Shown here: positions 35,050-46,439 of the stretch, one piece after another
Layout of the letters: every line of letters starts with the position of its first letter
How positions within the stretch are numbered: the stretch's first letter is position 1
Assembly (NCBI RefSeq): GCF_032854445.1
Contig: NC_088297.1
Coordinates: 22,829,127 to 22,889,126 of the forward strand
DNA length: 60,000 nt
From: Liolophura sinensis
Taxonomy: Eukaryota; Mollusca; Polyplacophora; Chitonida; Chitonidae
Direction of reading: 5' to 3'
The notes under the pieces: generated by a model
What the model was told of the DNA's origin: nothing
The model's input: only the letters and a program-made list of their open reading frames with translations
The model's database searches: none
Made by a program: the position numbers and the translations under genes

Positions 35050-37244
35050 CTACAACATACACATAAAACCGTGAATTTGAAATACTAATGTCTTCTGAAG
35101 GCCTGGGAATAAATTCTTGCTTGATTGTTACCACAAAGGCATTGTTTTGAAAATTAAATTTCACTACAGTGTTCACTACATTGGCTTGTATGTAGTGTCC
35201 TTTGTGATAGCATGTATATACGCTAAATGACCTAAGGTTTCGCCCTGGGACTCGGAAAGTTTATACCAGGATTCACTGTTACTGACTGAGGGCCGTGCGA
35301 GAGCATGAGGGGTGGTCAGGGGATTATACTGAGAGTTTAAGAATGTTATAAAAATTTAGTCTATGCTCCTATGACCAACAAATGTTTTCCTCAGTTTTAA
35401 TCTAAATAATTTTAGTACATGCACTTTGTAACAGGTTGAGTGTTTTATTATCGTTATTTTGTGATAAATGGGAATTTGTGTGAAAACTCCATGGGGATTC
35501 AGCGTGACTTCCCAGTGCCTTTCCGTATGTGGAGTGTCATGTCAAATATCCATTTTTAACCTGAAACGCTCTCCGTATGCAAACCTATAGCAGAATTTAG
35601 CACAGTGAATCCATACTTACAAACTAAGCCTACCAGCAGACGAGATGAAGATGTCAAATTGCCATCAAAGCGATACTTCCACACATGTGTTTGCACCCCT
35701 GCAGTTCATTCAGTCGTAATTTGAAAGACTTCCGCCCATATTTCATAATAATGGATACCCAATTTGCTTAATATTTAATGGAGTCCCCTCAGATGAAATT
35801 TCAGTCATGAGGGCTGGTTTTATCTACACTTACAACCACAGGACTCTGATATTCCACCTGTCTTGTCGGTCGTTAGCGACACATAATTCACGTCTAGGCA
35901 AAACTGTATACAGGAAATCATAAACCATAGAGATATTTCTCAGTGAAATTCGTTTTTAGGTAAAATACATTTTAAAACATATCCGTTACAAAATGAGGGC
36001 TCTAAGCAGACAACCGTTCACCAGATAACAGTGTGAGGTGACTTCCACATACGCCTAGCCCCAGCAATCGATTTGCCTGCAGTGTTTCTAAAACACAGCC
36101 TGTCTTAATACTTTCTCCAATTTCATTCATGAGTATATTTAGAGATATACATGTAGGCCTACTGGTCGAAAGACCTGCACTCCTCACTGTCAGTGACTTG
36201 ACCCCATGTGGTAAGGATTAACAACCAGAGCTGCTAAGTGCCTAGGAGGGTAATGAAACTGCTGGAGGCTGATCACTGGCTTCTGACATCTTGCTGCCAA
36301 CTCAAGCAAAAGTAAACCACAGTAACTCACGTGCGAAACTTTAGGTCATTTACCGTATATATGTATGTTTTAGTTTAATAAAAAGATATGGATCCTATGT
36401 AAAACTTTAGATTTGGTAGCAAGCCTAATAAAAACCTTGCCAGATGAATGCAAAAAAGCTGAATTTGGTAATTTATGGTAATTAATAGCACAGAGACCAC
36501 CGTTGAGGGAACATCCCCAGCGTGTCAATGTGCTTTACATGTTTGTAAAATTTCAGAACAATACATGTGGTACTTTTGGAGAAATCACCCCTAACATTTA
36601 GTGTAACACTGAATCTAATACACAAAACAATAAATAGTGAACTTTATAAAACATTCTCCCTCCATTTTTTATGAGTTTTACAGCTCCTTACATGCAGTAC
36701 TTTTTCAGTTCCCACTCCTTGATAAACCTATAATTTACTTCAACACTGATTCTAAAACACAACACACTAAGTCATGAATTTTGTTGTTTCTGATATTTAA
36801 TAGACAGAGGATCGACAGGAAAAACTCCCTTGAGTTATTGTGCCCTACATGTGAGCTAGCCTTGAGCTCAGTACTAGCAGTACTTTTTAGGGGCATCACC
36901 CCTAGCTTTTTGTTTAAAGCTTTTGTTTTTTTTAAAATACATAATAAACTAAGTCAGGAGTTTTACCATTTACGGTAATTAATATGTTCCTAGCAAATCA
37001 ACAATGGAATATCCCTCTCGTGTTATTGCGCTCTACATGTGGAAAGCCTGAGCTCAATACAAACGGTACTTTTTCAGATTCCACGCCTAACATTTGGCTT
37101 TTCCCATTACTGGGAGCCGACCCTAAGGGTATGACATAAGGTACGATCTAAAAACTGCATAACGCAAAACGAAGGTGCTTGAGATTACGAACGTCATGTG
37201 GCCTTAATTCAAGGCACGCATTCTATTTTGTGCAGAAACCATAC

Positions 37245-37376
37245 CTGGGTTGACTTTAAATTTGGTGGGGCTACCATAGACCCTAAGTTGAGCAACCACA
37301 TTGTAGAGGGAGCAGTTGTACGTCTTTTCTCCAGCCGACTCATCACCCATTTCCACATTGATGAAATGTAGATCTC
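37245..37376 (-). CDS. Cassette 1 x4: Ig2, second half
   Basis: A 132-nt exon, phase 1 at both ends, acceptor TTTGTTGTCATTACAG, donor CCCAG|GTATGG. It encodes DLHFINVEMGDESAGEKTY, then NCSLYNVVAQLRVYGSPTK and FKVNP. TYNC supplies the F-strand cysteine. Cassettes 2 and 3 read TYKC here, while this copy and cassette 4 read TYNC. Linked to x5 as NPVAPASRAP. Confidence 0.85.
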
Positions 37377-37770
37377 CTGTAATGACAACAAAACAATTCA
37401 GGATGCAGGGAAGAGATCCCGTACACTTTCAGTTTATTTTCTGTAAAATACCTCAACCTGTAGTTTCACTGATGATTCAATATAAGCCTGGTTCAGGAAG
37501 TTTTTACAATTTCCCTCGTTTCTAAAATTCCTCAGGCCTTGATCTCAATAAAATGCTCATTCGCAGGGCAAGATTTGTATGGTAAATTTTCGCTGAAACT
37601 CTCACAGAGTAATTCAGTCACAACTCCACAAGATAAGAAAAATTCAAAAAATTGTTTTACTGGGCCACTCCATGTTGGAGACTCCCTTGACTGAAAAGAA
37701 CTTTATTACAATCTGATGACATTACAAACCGTTTCTTAACCACAGACTGGAAGACAGAGAAGATACTGAC

Positions 37771-37947
37771 CTACTTGATCAATGACGATTCGACCTCCAG
37801 TTATGACAGCTTCAGACTTGCCAATGAACCAATCATAGACGGCAGTGGGCACGCTCATTGGTTGGTCACGACAGGTTAAGGTCACGTGAGAACCCACATC
37901 ATGCGTCCCAATGTTCGCAACCGGAAGTGTTTTATAGCCGAGTAACT
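37771..37947 (-). CDS. Cassette 1 x3: Ig2, first half
   Basis: A 177-nt exon, phase 1 at both ends, acceptor TGTCCCCTTTGTTGCAG, donor GTAG|GTCAGT. It encodes LLGYKTLPVANIG, VTLTCRDQPMSVPTAVYDW and GGRIVIDQVG. The alternative donor CAA|GTAGGT seven bases earlier is rejected because only phase 1 fits x4. Joining gives DQVGDLHFINV, which resembles the GNLYFANV motif of the second Ig of L1/neuroglian proteins (from memory). Confidence 0.83.
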
Positions 37948-38020
37948 CTGCAACAAAGGGGACAAAATATTGATACAATACTGAAAAATGAAGCAAAATC
38001 CAGCACAAAAGAATCAAGAA

Positions 38021-38580
38021 TTTACACAGCTTTAGGTATGAGGTCTCTCGCTGGTTACATTTACACAGCTTTAGGTATGAGGTCCCTCACTGGTTACATG
38101 TACACAGCTTTAGGTATAAAGGCCCTCACTGGTTACATTTACACAGCTTTAGGTATGAGGTCCCTCACTGGTTACATTTACACAGCTTTAGGTAAAAGGG
38201 GCCTCATTGGTGTCATTTACACAGCTTTAGGTATGAGGGTTTCATTGGTTACATTTACACAGCTTTGGGTATAAGGACCCTCATTGGTGTCATTTACACA
38301 GCTTTAGGTATGTGGGCCCTCGCTGGTTACATTTACACAGCTTTAGGTATTAGGGCCCTCATTGGTGTCATTTAGTCAAGCTTTAGGTATGAGGGTTTCA
38401 CTGGTTACATTTACTAAGCCTTAGGTATAAGGAACCTCATTGGTGTCATTTACACAGATTTAGGTATCAGGGCCCTCACTGGTTACACTTACACAGCTTT
38501 AAGTATGAGGGCCTCATTGGTTGCATTTACACTGCTTTAGGTATGAGGGTTTTATTGGTTACATTTATACAGCTTTTCCA
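38021..38580. repeat. 39-bp minisatellite (copy D)
   Basis: Same unit, about 14 copies. Confidence 0.95.
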
Positions 38581-38703
38581 ATGAGGGCCCTCACAGACTC
38601 AATACCCTAATGTATTGTTCAAGAGGCAGCCTATATGAGCGCCTGACCAATTCAGGTCCAGGTCAAAAGTAAGCCTTTGTACAGCTAACGTACACCAAAA
38701 GGA

Positions 38704-38978
38704 TTTTATTTATTTATTTATTTCATTGGTGCTTTACGCCATACTCAACAATATTTCCCTTTTATGACAGCGGCCAACATTATTGTGGAAGGAAACCAGG
38801 CAGCACCAGGGGAAAACCCGTGACCATCCACAGGTGGCTGTCAGACCTTCCCAGAGAGGAAGCCTGAGAGGAATCCAGCATGAACTGGACTTGATCTCAC
38901 AGCGATTGCATAGGTGAAAGGCTCCTTGGTCATTAAGCTGCGCTAGCGCACTAACCAACTGAGCCACGGAGGCTCCCC
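38704..38978 (-). mobile_element. tRNA-derived SINE, full length (copy D)
   Basis: Same insertion as at 13683. Confidence 0.85.
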
Positions 38979-39036
38979 AGATGGATTTTAAACAACATGG
39001 CAGCCCCACAACATACAACATGTAATGCCAACTTAC

Positions 39037-39212
39037 GAGCCTTCTGAATTTCCACAACAGTAGACATGGATTTTCCGTGCGAATTACTGGCGAAGCACTG
39101 ATAAAAGCCCTCATCATTGAGAGTGGGCCTCAACAGCTGTAGCCTCCCGCCGCTGACTTCTACAGAACCGGGCTGTTCAACGATCTTCACACCATTCCGA
39201 TGCCACTCATAC
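39037..39212 (-). CDS. Cassette 1 x2: Ig1, second half
   Basis: A 176-nt exon, acceptor TGTTTGTGTTCCAG (phase 2), donor C|GTAAGT (phase 1). It encodes YEWHRNGVKIVEQPG, RLQLLRPTLNDEGFYQC and FASNSHGKSMSTVVEIQKA. The core Trp, the DEGFYQC motif (D.G.Y.C of Ig folds) and the closing G strand are all present. Joined to x1 it completes the Ig domain with linker VE/YEW. A single-base difference in the 3' flank of the acceptor separates this copy from the others. Confidence 0.87.
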
Positions 39213-39508
39213 CTGGAACACAACCATGCACGAATTAACACAGGTGTGTACACCATATTCTTAGTGTTTCATCAATCAATTTACAAATCAACATTGCTAT
39301 TGTGGGTTCCATGAATCTGTTTACTGGACTGGTGTTTAGACAAAATGATTGACACCATGGCAGGATTTAATTATTTATTTGATTGGCGATTAATGTTGTA
39401 TTATATGTGAAGGAAGCCTTAAATTTGTAGTAATGTAACAGAAGACAATAACGAAAAACATTCTCCAGAGCAAGATGTAAGAGTTGGGCTTTTGGATTCA
39501 ATATTTTC

Positions 39509-39632
39509 TCTATTTATTTACTTGATTGGTGTACTCAAGAATATTTCACTTATATAACGGTGGACAGCATTGTGGTGAGAGGAAACCAAGAAGAGCTCGG
39601 GGATAAACCCACAACTATCCGCAGGTTGCTGG
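39509..39632 (-). mobile_element. SINE 3' fragment (copy D)
   Basis: Orthologue of 2987-3110. Confidence 0.8.
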
Positions 39633-39759
39633 TCACACTATGGTTGACCTTCTGAAACACAAACACAGTGCATAAGCTGCATAAACTGACCGCACCAAAC
39701 TATCCCCGCTCTCTCACAACACCTCAGTTTTCAAAATGACCATCAATAGATGAACTTAC

Positions 39760-39868
39760 TCTACAGCAGGGATTCCATCAGCTTTACAATCTAATGTTTT
39801 TGAATCGGTCACATCCCGAAAAAATATCTTCTTTAAAAATCCACTGTTGATTTTAGGAGGTTCTGCTT
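39760..39868 (-). CDS. Cassette 1 x1: Ig1, first half
   Basis: A 109-nt exon with acceptor TTTTTTGTTTTACAG (phase 1) and donor GA|GTAAGT (phase 2). It encodes EAEPPKINSGFLKK, then TLDCKADGIPAVE, that is the B-strand cysteine half of an I-set Ig domain. It pairs with x2 to make a 95-residue domain. The AEPPKI start resembles the start of the first or fifth Ig of L1/neuroglian-type adhesion proteins (from memory). This is the first exon of the duplicated array; the duplication boundary lies about 100 bp upstream. Confidence 0.85.
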
Positions 39869-40830
39869 CTGTAAAACAAAAAAGATGAGAAAACATTCTT
39901 TAACACTGGAAAATGTTTCTGTATGCATCTGTACCTAAATGCTTGCTGAAATGTCATAAAATAAACCACAGAAAATCTATGAATAGAAAAACATACCTGA
40001 AAATTACGACGTGGACTCTTAGATCAGTGTGGACTTGCACTAGCTCTGTTGTAACAATTAGCAGGTAGCAGCAAACATTACATACACTCACTTGTTTTCC
40101 TAAACATTATACTTTTTTCATCAAAAAACTTAAGCAGCTTTTCCAGCAGATTTGACCACCGATAGTAACCAAGTCAGGTACATCAGCTTGCTAAACACAC
40201 TATTCTTACAAACCATTTCTACCTTGCCACTTTTTCTATTCCTCCTGACAAATCAAAGTTTACATGTATGCAAGAACAACTTCTGAATTTCACTGAACAT
40301 AACAAAAGTAAAAATATGTAACATGCACATGTATCAAAAGTCAAAATTTAACAGGAACTAAATTGTTGGTGTCAATCACATTACTTGGCTGGTAGAAACG
40401 GCATTCTGCTTATGGTATTTTCATATTCACTGATGCTTTTGAATAAAGCAATAATTTACACATATAAAAAGGAAAGCACAAACTCTTTCTATAGGATTTG
40501 GTTGAAGAGAATCAGCCATTGCTACAAGCAGAATGCCTTTCCTTATTATCAATTCCCTTATTTAAAACAATTATTTGTGTCCTTAGTGGCCGGGAGAAAA
40601 CTGTAATGAGACAAAATGAAAACCATGCAAAGTTGATGGGGCCTGCAACATGCCAATGGCAGCTCGTGCTATTACTAACCTATCATGAATAAATAATTTA
40701 GTCACAGAAATTTTCCTGCATTTTGATTAAAAGAGTTCAAGGGTTATTAATAAGGACTTACGGGTTTGATTATTGTCTCCCACTAATTTGGAGAACATAC
40801 ATGTACGACTCATAAGACCTATCAAGTTTG

Positions 40831-41142
40831 GCTTCGGGGCTGGTAGATCCAGGATCAATCCTTGATCGAGTCACACCTAAGACTTTAAAATCGCTTGGCG
40901 TTCAGCATGAAGGGGATAGTGCAACGACTGGTTGACCCGTATCAGTATAATGGCTCGGGCGGGGCAGCTTACTTGCCTTCGGTAAGTCGTCTCAGTGAAG
41001 CAGCACTAAATAAAAGAGCGGTGGAAATCCGTCCTGCAACAAGGAGGCACATTACATGTACATGCACCCTAATGATTCCTTCGTCGTCATATGACTGAAA
41101 AATTGTTAAGTACGACGTTAAACCCCAAGCACTCACTCACTC
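40831..41142 (+). mobile_element. Second SINE family, 312 bp, perfect 14-bp TSD
   Basis: Flanked by ACCTATCAAGTTTG at 40817-40830 and 41143-41156, a perfect target-site duplication. The 5' part has a B-box-like GGATCAATCC at about 40852. The body has GCTTGGCGTTCAGCATGAAG and ends AAGTACGACGTTAAACCCC followed by (ACTC)n. Similar GACGTTAAAC-ended SINEs are common in molluscs (from memory, RUDI-like). Confidence 0.85.
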
Positions 41143-42507
41143 ACCTATCAAGTTTGTGTTCAAGTGGAGGAAACCTGGAAGTGCCCATAGAAAACAATGC
41201 AGTGGGAGAGTAACTTCCCTTCCTTACAGCAGAGTGATGTCCCCTTTATCATCTGAGGGATTTGTGACATTTGATTGGAATAACTTCCACTGCTGTGTAC
41301 ATCTGATCAGTGGCCTTACATGCATGTACCATAACACAACCTGACAACATCACTGCACAGAGGACAATTATTGAAAGCTGCACAAGTCAGTTTGAGACAT
41401 TTACAATTAAATATGTACTGATGTGACTGGTGGTTAATGGTGAACTGAAATCTCTTGTCAATAAATCAACATGGCTGTCAAGATGATCAAACAGGAGCAA
41501 AACTGTAACAAAATAGAACATCATTTCAAAAAAAAAGAATTTGGATGCATGCTAATCATCCGAGCAGGGTTAAAGAGAAGGGGGTTGGGTATAAACAAAG
41601 TCCACAAAACATAAAATACTTGGAGAGGTCACTCCACTGGTAACATTATGGCTGTTGGCATCAGCTGTAGTCGTGACATTCTGAGATCTGGTCAGAGTGT
41701 TATTTGTGCCTAAAAATTCATCAATATATCCATCAGAATAAATATTAAAGATTAACTAATATAGAGAGCAAAAAGGGGGAAAACAGCCATTAAGATCAAT
41801 TATATAAAAAAAAATAACAATAAAAGGAACACATCTTGCTAATGATTCTAGTCACTTTTAAAACACAATGAATAAATTGTCCAACTTGCAGAGAAATATA
41901 TTTTAATTTAATACAATAAGAAAACATAAAAAGTGGAGACAACTCTCATGGACACAGTGTAAAACAACTCTACGTCATTGGAATAGACTTACAAGTGCAA
42001 ACAAAAGGCACATTGCACTAAGTCACTAACCCACAATCTGACAGTGCTGATAGCTAAGCCACCCGATCATGTACATTCCGTAAAAGAGTCAGTAATATGA
42101 TTTTGTGAGCTACATGTAAACAAGCCACGACCCACATCTCTAGCAAGTTCTGACCCGCCCCGATTGTCAGACATTGCTATTTTCATTCATTTGTTGTAAT
42201 TTTTACATTTAAAGGACTCAAGAAAAAAACTTGGTAAAATTGGCAAGAAGTAAGGTTTGGAGGTTGTTGGAAATCCCATTCCAGCTGTGTGTATTGGTGT
42301 GCTGCAAGTAGTAATGGAAATGGACCAGAAATTTTGGCAAAGTGGATGTCAATCCTTAATCACATATGTGACTTCCACATTCATGAAGATCTCTTTCAGA
42401 AATGCCTTCATGTACCTCTGGAGAACAGGGAGTGGCTCAGAAAAGGTTTGTAGGCCTATATTTTTAATCTGTGCGAAGAATATTATATTAGTCTACCATC
42501 AGCAGTG

Positions 42508-42742
42508 AAGGAGGTTTCCGTGGCCGAGGGGGTGAGCACGCCAGTGCAGCGTAATGACCTATTGGTGCCTCTCACCAATGTGATCGCTGAGAGTTCATGT
42601 CCACCTCATGCTGGCTTCCTTTCCGGCCGCATGTGGGGAGATCCACCAGCCATCCGCAGATGGTCGTGGGTTTCCCCCGGGCAATGCTTGGTTTCCTCCC
42701 ATCAGGATCTCGAGCTTACAAGAATATTGATGTGATGATATA
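42508..42742 (+). mobile_element. SINE, degraded, plus strand
   Basis: First-family SINE in plus orientation: head GGTTTCCGTGGCCGAGGGGG, core CCAGCCATCCGCAGATGGTC. The tail is degraded and followed by (TA)n. Confidence 0.82.
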
Positions 42743-42772
42743 GCCCCAGTTGTTGAAGGTCAGGAAATACAC

Positions 42773-42776
<4 letters not shown>

Positions 42777-42831
<55 letters not shown>
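42777..42831. repeat. (TA)n microsatellite
   Basis: About 27 TA dinucleotides directly after a SINE tail region. Confidence 0.97.
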
Positions 42832-42832
<1 letters not shown>

Positions 42833-44058
42833 TTTGCCCAAGATCGTTGATTTTCTTGTCGAGAAATGTTCAGACCGGCATCAAGAGCTGAAATTACAGA
42901 TTGTCTACACATTTCTGGTGAGTCATCCTCTCCACAATATAAGTAAACAAAAAACTTATGCTTGCTCAAGACAAGACCGTGTTCTTCAGGCATGTCAGGT
43001 GACATAACTGTATGTGAAAGAAATATACACCTGAAATGTCATGTACTGTATGTATATATATTGGACATCTAAGACAGTACAGAATCAATTTTTATTTATT
43101 TTCTTTTGTGTAATAAAAGATGTACAAAAGCTAGCCCCAAATGAGCGGGCATGGGGCTTGGAATCTTTCCATAACATTATTTGCTACTTTGCGACGAAAC
43201 ATGCACATTTCTTTTGTGATGCAATGGAATCAAGGAATATTCAAGCAGACATTTTTGGATGTAAATGAAAAGGATTTTTAGGCTTCCAAGCTTAGCTTGT
43301 TTAAAATGTTTTCTTGAATTCATTCTTAAACTTTTTGTTATCTCTCTAATGCTATGTCTTCAGTTGTGAACAATTTTTATTGGGTGCTCAAAAATTCGAA
43401 TTGATAAGCGTAGAACCTTCACCAACTTAGAAAGGTAATAAGAAGTACAAGTACAGCTAGTGGTTTGATTAGTTTGACAGTATGCTGGATATCTGTCAGT
43501 AAAGTTTACATGGAAGTTGAGTAAGGAACAATAGACTACAGACATCAAATCAGTCTGCGTGATCTGTTTGTTTTGTACAATGATAAAACAAAATAAAAGG
43601 AGAAATGTGTCATTTAACACATAAACATGGGCTTATTTCTGCACTAAACATTTCTTTCGACTCCATTCCTTTGGGTTCCATTCCTTTGGAGATCCTTTCC
43701 TTTGGGCATCAAAGTAGGTCATCACTGGCGATGCAAAACAAAGTTTATTACAGTGAACAAAAGCGTATGTTGACTAACAAAAATCTTTGCTAAAATAAGA
43801 CCAGCATGCAGGCATATAATCGTGATGAAAACAACAAAAACCGCGGCATGAGCAAATACGGTTCAATCAGGGTTGTCGACCATTAGAATATCGCACAACT
43901 ACAACAACGCGAAACGTCGCGAAATCTCGACAACACAGCAACACAATACGAAACGCGTTCTAGCAACCTATACGGCGACGAGACAGGCCTACCTACAGAA
44001 TGGATCTGACAGTCTACCTGAAGATCCCTTTACCTGCTGTCACATGCGTGTATGTTAC

Positions 44059-44205
44059 CTGGCTGACAATCCTGCCCGCTATACCCGGTATTACATGGAG
44101 ACGTACAGGCACCCCTCTCTTTGTTACACCTGTTTGTCTGTCGGTTAGGGCAGTCACAGTTCTGGTCACAGTTGGCGCCATATTTACCATCAGGGCAGGC
44201 CGGTG
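44059..44205 (-). CDS. EGF-like exon f, last EGF before the Ig array
   Basis: A 147-nt exon, 49 codons, phase 1 at both ends, with acceptor CTGTCCTCTACCATAG and donor G|GTAACA. It encodes CPDGKYGANCDQNCDCPNR, CNKERGACTSPC and NTGYSGQDCQP, eight cysteines in the laminin-EGF pattern. Splicing to the first Ig exon at 39868 gives codon GAA and the linker CQPEAEPPKINSG with no stop. That in-frame junction is the main reason for treating EGF and Ig exons as one gene. A transcript would be needed to prove it. Confidence 0.85.
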
Positions 44206-44424
44206 CTATGGTAGAGGACAGTTCTGTCCAGGGAAAGTGAACACGGAAAGGAAAAGTTGATCAAAACAAACTGCAAAGAAATACAGTTTGATGAATGGAA
44301 TTCTACAGATAAGTGTTTCTGAAAGCTAAGATGTGAAGAATAAAACAAATCTCAGATCTTGTATAATACTAATTATACGTAACGGGTACTTGTCATACAT
44401 GACACAACGATCGCACGCATTCTT

Positions 44425-44608
44425 CCGGCCGCCTCTTGCAGGCTTCCTCTCCGGCTTACCTGGCAAGGTCTTCCAGCAACCTGCGGATGGTCGTGGGTTT
44501 CCCCAGGGTTCGGCCCGGTTTCTCCGATTACAATCCTGGCCGCCGTTGCATAAGCAAAATATTCATGAGCACGACGTAAAACACCAATCAAATAAATAAA
44601 TAAACCAC
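44425..44608 (+). mobile_element. SINE 3' part, plus strand
   Basis: Core CAGCAACCTGCGGATGGTCG, tail ACGACGTAAAACACCAATCA then AAATAAATAAATAAA. The tRNA-like head is absent. Confidence 0.85.
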
Positions 44609-44689
44609 ACAAACTTCCCATGTTCAAATTATTATATATATCATAGTTGTCACACTCTCTGTGATTTCATCTCACGTCACCCAGGACAC

Positions 44690-44897
44690 GTTTTACCCAT
44701 GCAGTCGCTGTGACTTCAAGTCTAGCTCATGCTTGCTTACTCCAGCATCTATGTGTGGAGGTCTGCCAGCAACCTGCGGATGGTCGTGGATTTCCCCCAG
44801 GCTCTGTCCGGTTTCCGCCCACCATAATGCTGGCCGCCGTCGTAGAAGTGGAATATTCTGGAGTACGGCTTAAACACAAATCAAATAAATAAATACC
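44690..44897 (+). mobile_element. SINE, 5' truncated, plus strand
   Basis: Another first-family copy: CAGCAACCTGCGGATGGTCG, GGAGTACGGCTTAAACAC, tail CAAATAAATAAATA. About 80 bp after the previous one. Confidence 0.85.
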
Positions 44898-44956
44898 TGT
44901 TGGCAATAAAAATACCAGTTATACTTCCACATTCACCGTTATGTTTTGTTTATTGA

Positions 44957-44989
44957 TGGCCTCCGTGGCTCAGTTGGTTAGCGCGCTGT
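44957..44989 (+). mobile_element. SINE tRNA-like head fragment
   Basis: Only GGCCTCCGTGGCTCAGTTGG TTAGCGCGCT is present, the promoter head of the SINE family. It is cut off after 33 bp and is not a functional tRNA gene. Confidence 0.8.
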
Positions 44990-45177
44990 ATTATTCATAT
45001 ATAAATAGTTGATGTGAAGCTAAAATTATTTCAGCACTTGACCTTTTATTTTTGTAGCATATGATTCTGGCATGCCTAAGGACAGGGTAGACGACAAAAC
45101 CGATGGAATAATTAGTCAGCGTAGGAGTAGATCTACACATTTTTAATAATGAAAACTGCGCTGGCAAAACTTGTCAA

Positions 45178-45668
45178 ATATCTCACATATCTCAACATGT
45201 CTCAAACATGTTACACATCGTACAAACATGTCACGCACCTGACAATGTCACAGCTCTTAAACATGTCACACCTCTCACACAAGTCACAGCTCTTAGACAT
45301 GTAACACCTCCCAAACATGTCACAAATATCAGATATGTCACATATATCACATATGTCACACCTCTCAATCATGTTATCCATCTCAAACATTCCACATATC
45401 TCAAACATGTCACACGTCTCCAACATGTCACACATATCAGATATGTAACATCTCTCAATCACGTCACTCATGTCAAACATTCCACATATCTCAAACATGT
45501 CATACCTTGCAAACACGTCACACATATCAAATATGTCACACCTCTCAAACGTATCACACCTCCCAAACATACCTCTCCTCTCAAACATGTCACACCTCTG
45601 AAACATGTCGCACATATCAAACTTGTAACACCTCCCAAACATGTCAAACATGTTACTATCGCACCTGT
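45178..45668. repeat. 18-bp minisatellite (CATGTCACACCTCTCAAA)
   Basis: About 27 diverged copies of an 18-bp unit in the intron between EGF exons e and f. Six codons long, so again open on both strands. Confidence 0.92.
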
Positions 45669-45845
45669 CATACAGGAGCCACATCATTACATGAACATCA
45701 AGCAAATGTGAGTTTAAACAACTAAGGTTTACTTGTTGTGTCGTTAAACGTGTGCACCTTTCATAGGAAGAAAAGTAATAAAAATATAATAATGTTGAAG
45801 CAGGCCAGAACACAAGTGGAACAAGACTTTTCGAGTTGACTGATA

Positions 45846-46088
45846 CACTCAAAAAATTAATCTGTTAATTTTAACAGAAAGTCTATTGTCTGAGTGATGC
45901 TACAATGTAATGTACCATTGCAACAAATTATTCTGTTAGATATAACGCACATATTCTATTTATTCAACATAAAGATACTATTAGATTAACAGGATACTGT
46001 GTTGACACTGTTGTAACAACAGAATATATCTCAGCATCACTCAGACAACAGACTTTCTCTTAAAATTAACACATTAACTTTTTCAGTG
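45846..46088. mobile_element. MITE-like palindromic element 1, 243 bp
   Basis: Long terminal inverted repeats of about 55 bp, starting CACTCAAAAA and ending TTTTTCAGTG, with AGTCTATTGTCTGAGTGATG on one side and its near complement on the other. Flanked by TA at 45844-45845 and 46089-46090, as expected for a Tc1/mariner-type non-autonomous element. No coding capacity. Confidence 0.85.
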
Positions 46089-46207
46089 TACTCCATCCAG
46101 GCTCTATCATTATACCAAGAAACTGCATTCAAAGAAGGAAGTTCCACACCTTACATGTGTAAAAATTATATTTTTATAAATTAGTGTAGAATAAGATAAT
46201 AAACGTA

Positions 46208-46225
46208 CCCCCCCCCCCCCCCCCC
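46208..46225. repeat. Poly-C tract
   Basis: Eighteen consecutive C on the plus strand. Confidence 0.97.
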
Positions 46226-46439
46226 ATTCCAAACCGATATACAGTGTATCAAACAGCTGGAATACATTACGACGGCACCTACAAAATGCCATTTAATTCA
46301 GCTTAAATTTTCCAAATGTTTACAAATGTGACGTCACTTTGCTCGAGCCGGTTATCCTGGGGCTTCATGTTTTGCGGAATACCATGTGACCGTATAGTGA
46401 CCAATGAAAAGCACGAATCGTGCTATGTGGTATATGTAC

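Larger units (their letters stand above)
22552..35461. repeat. Segmental tandem repeat, copy C
   Basis: About 12.9 kb and the longest copy, because both the 39-bp and the 42-bp minisatellites are most expanded here. It carries cassette 2 x1-x4 and cassette 1 x5-x9. Confidence 0.95.
35462..39978. repeat. Segmental tandem repeat, copy D (truncated)
   Basis: Matches copy C until about 39978, where similarity ends abruptly after AAAATCTA. It holds cassette 1 x1-x4. The end point is the 5' boundary of the array and lies in the intron about 100 bp upstream of x1, so each amplified unit starts with x1 and ends after x9. Confidence 0.93.
39869..44058 (-). other. Intron between EGF exon f and the Ig array
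   Basis: 4.2 kb of single-copy sequence containing the array boundary (39978), the 312-bp SINE, a degraded SINE and (TA)n. A minus-strand frame at 42838-43005 has an acceptor-like TAATTTCAG but no recognisable domain, so no exon is called. Confidence 0.65.

Noticed and set aside
42838-43005. Possible minus-strand exon with a cysteine-containing frame
   Set aside because: The acceptor-like TAATTTCAG is in the middle of the frame, no consistent donor or domain was found, and the frame ends in (TA)n.
44957-44989. Possible tRNA gene
   Set aside because: Only a tRNA-like head of the SINE family. No cloverleaf, anticodon arm or T arm follows.
45208-45852. Open frames of 167 and 213 codons
   Set aside because: Same reason: an 18-bp minisatellite read through on both strands.
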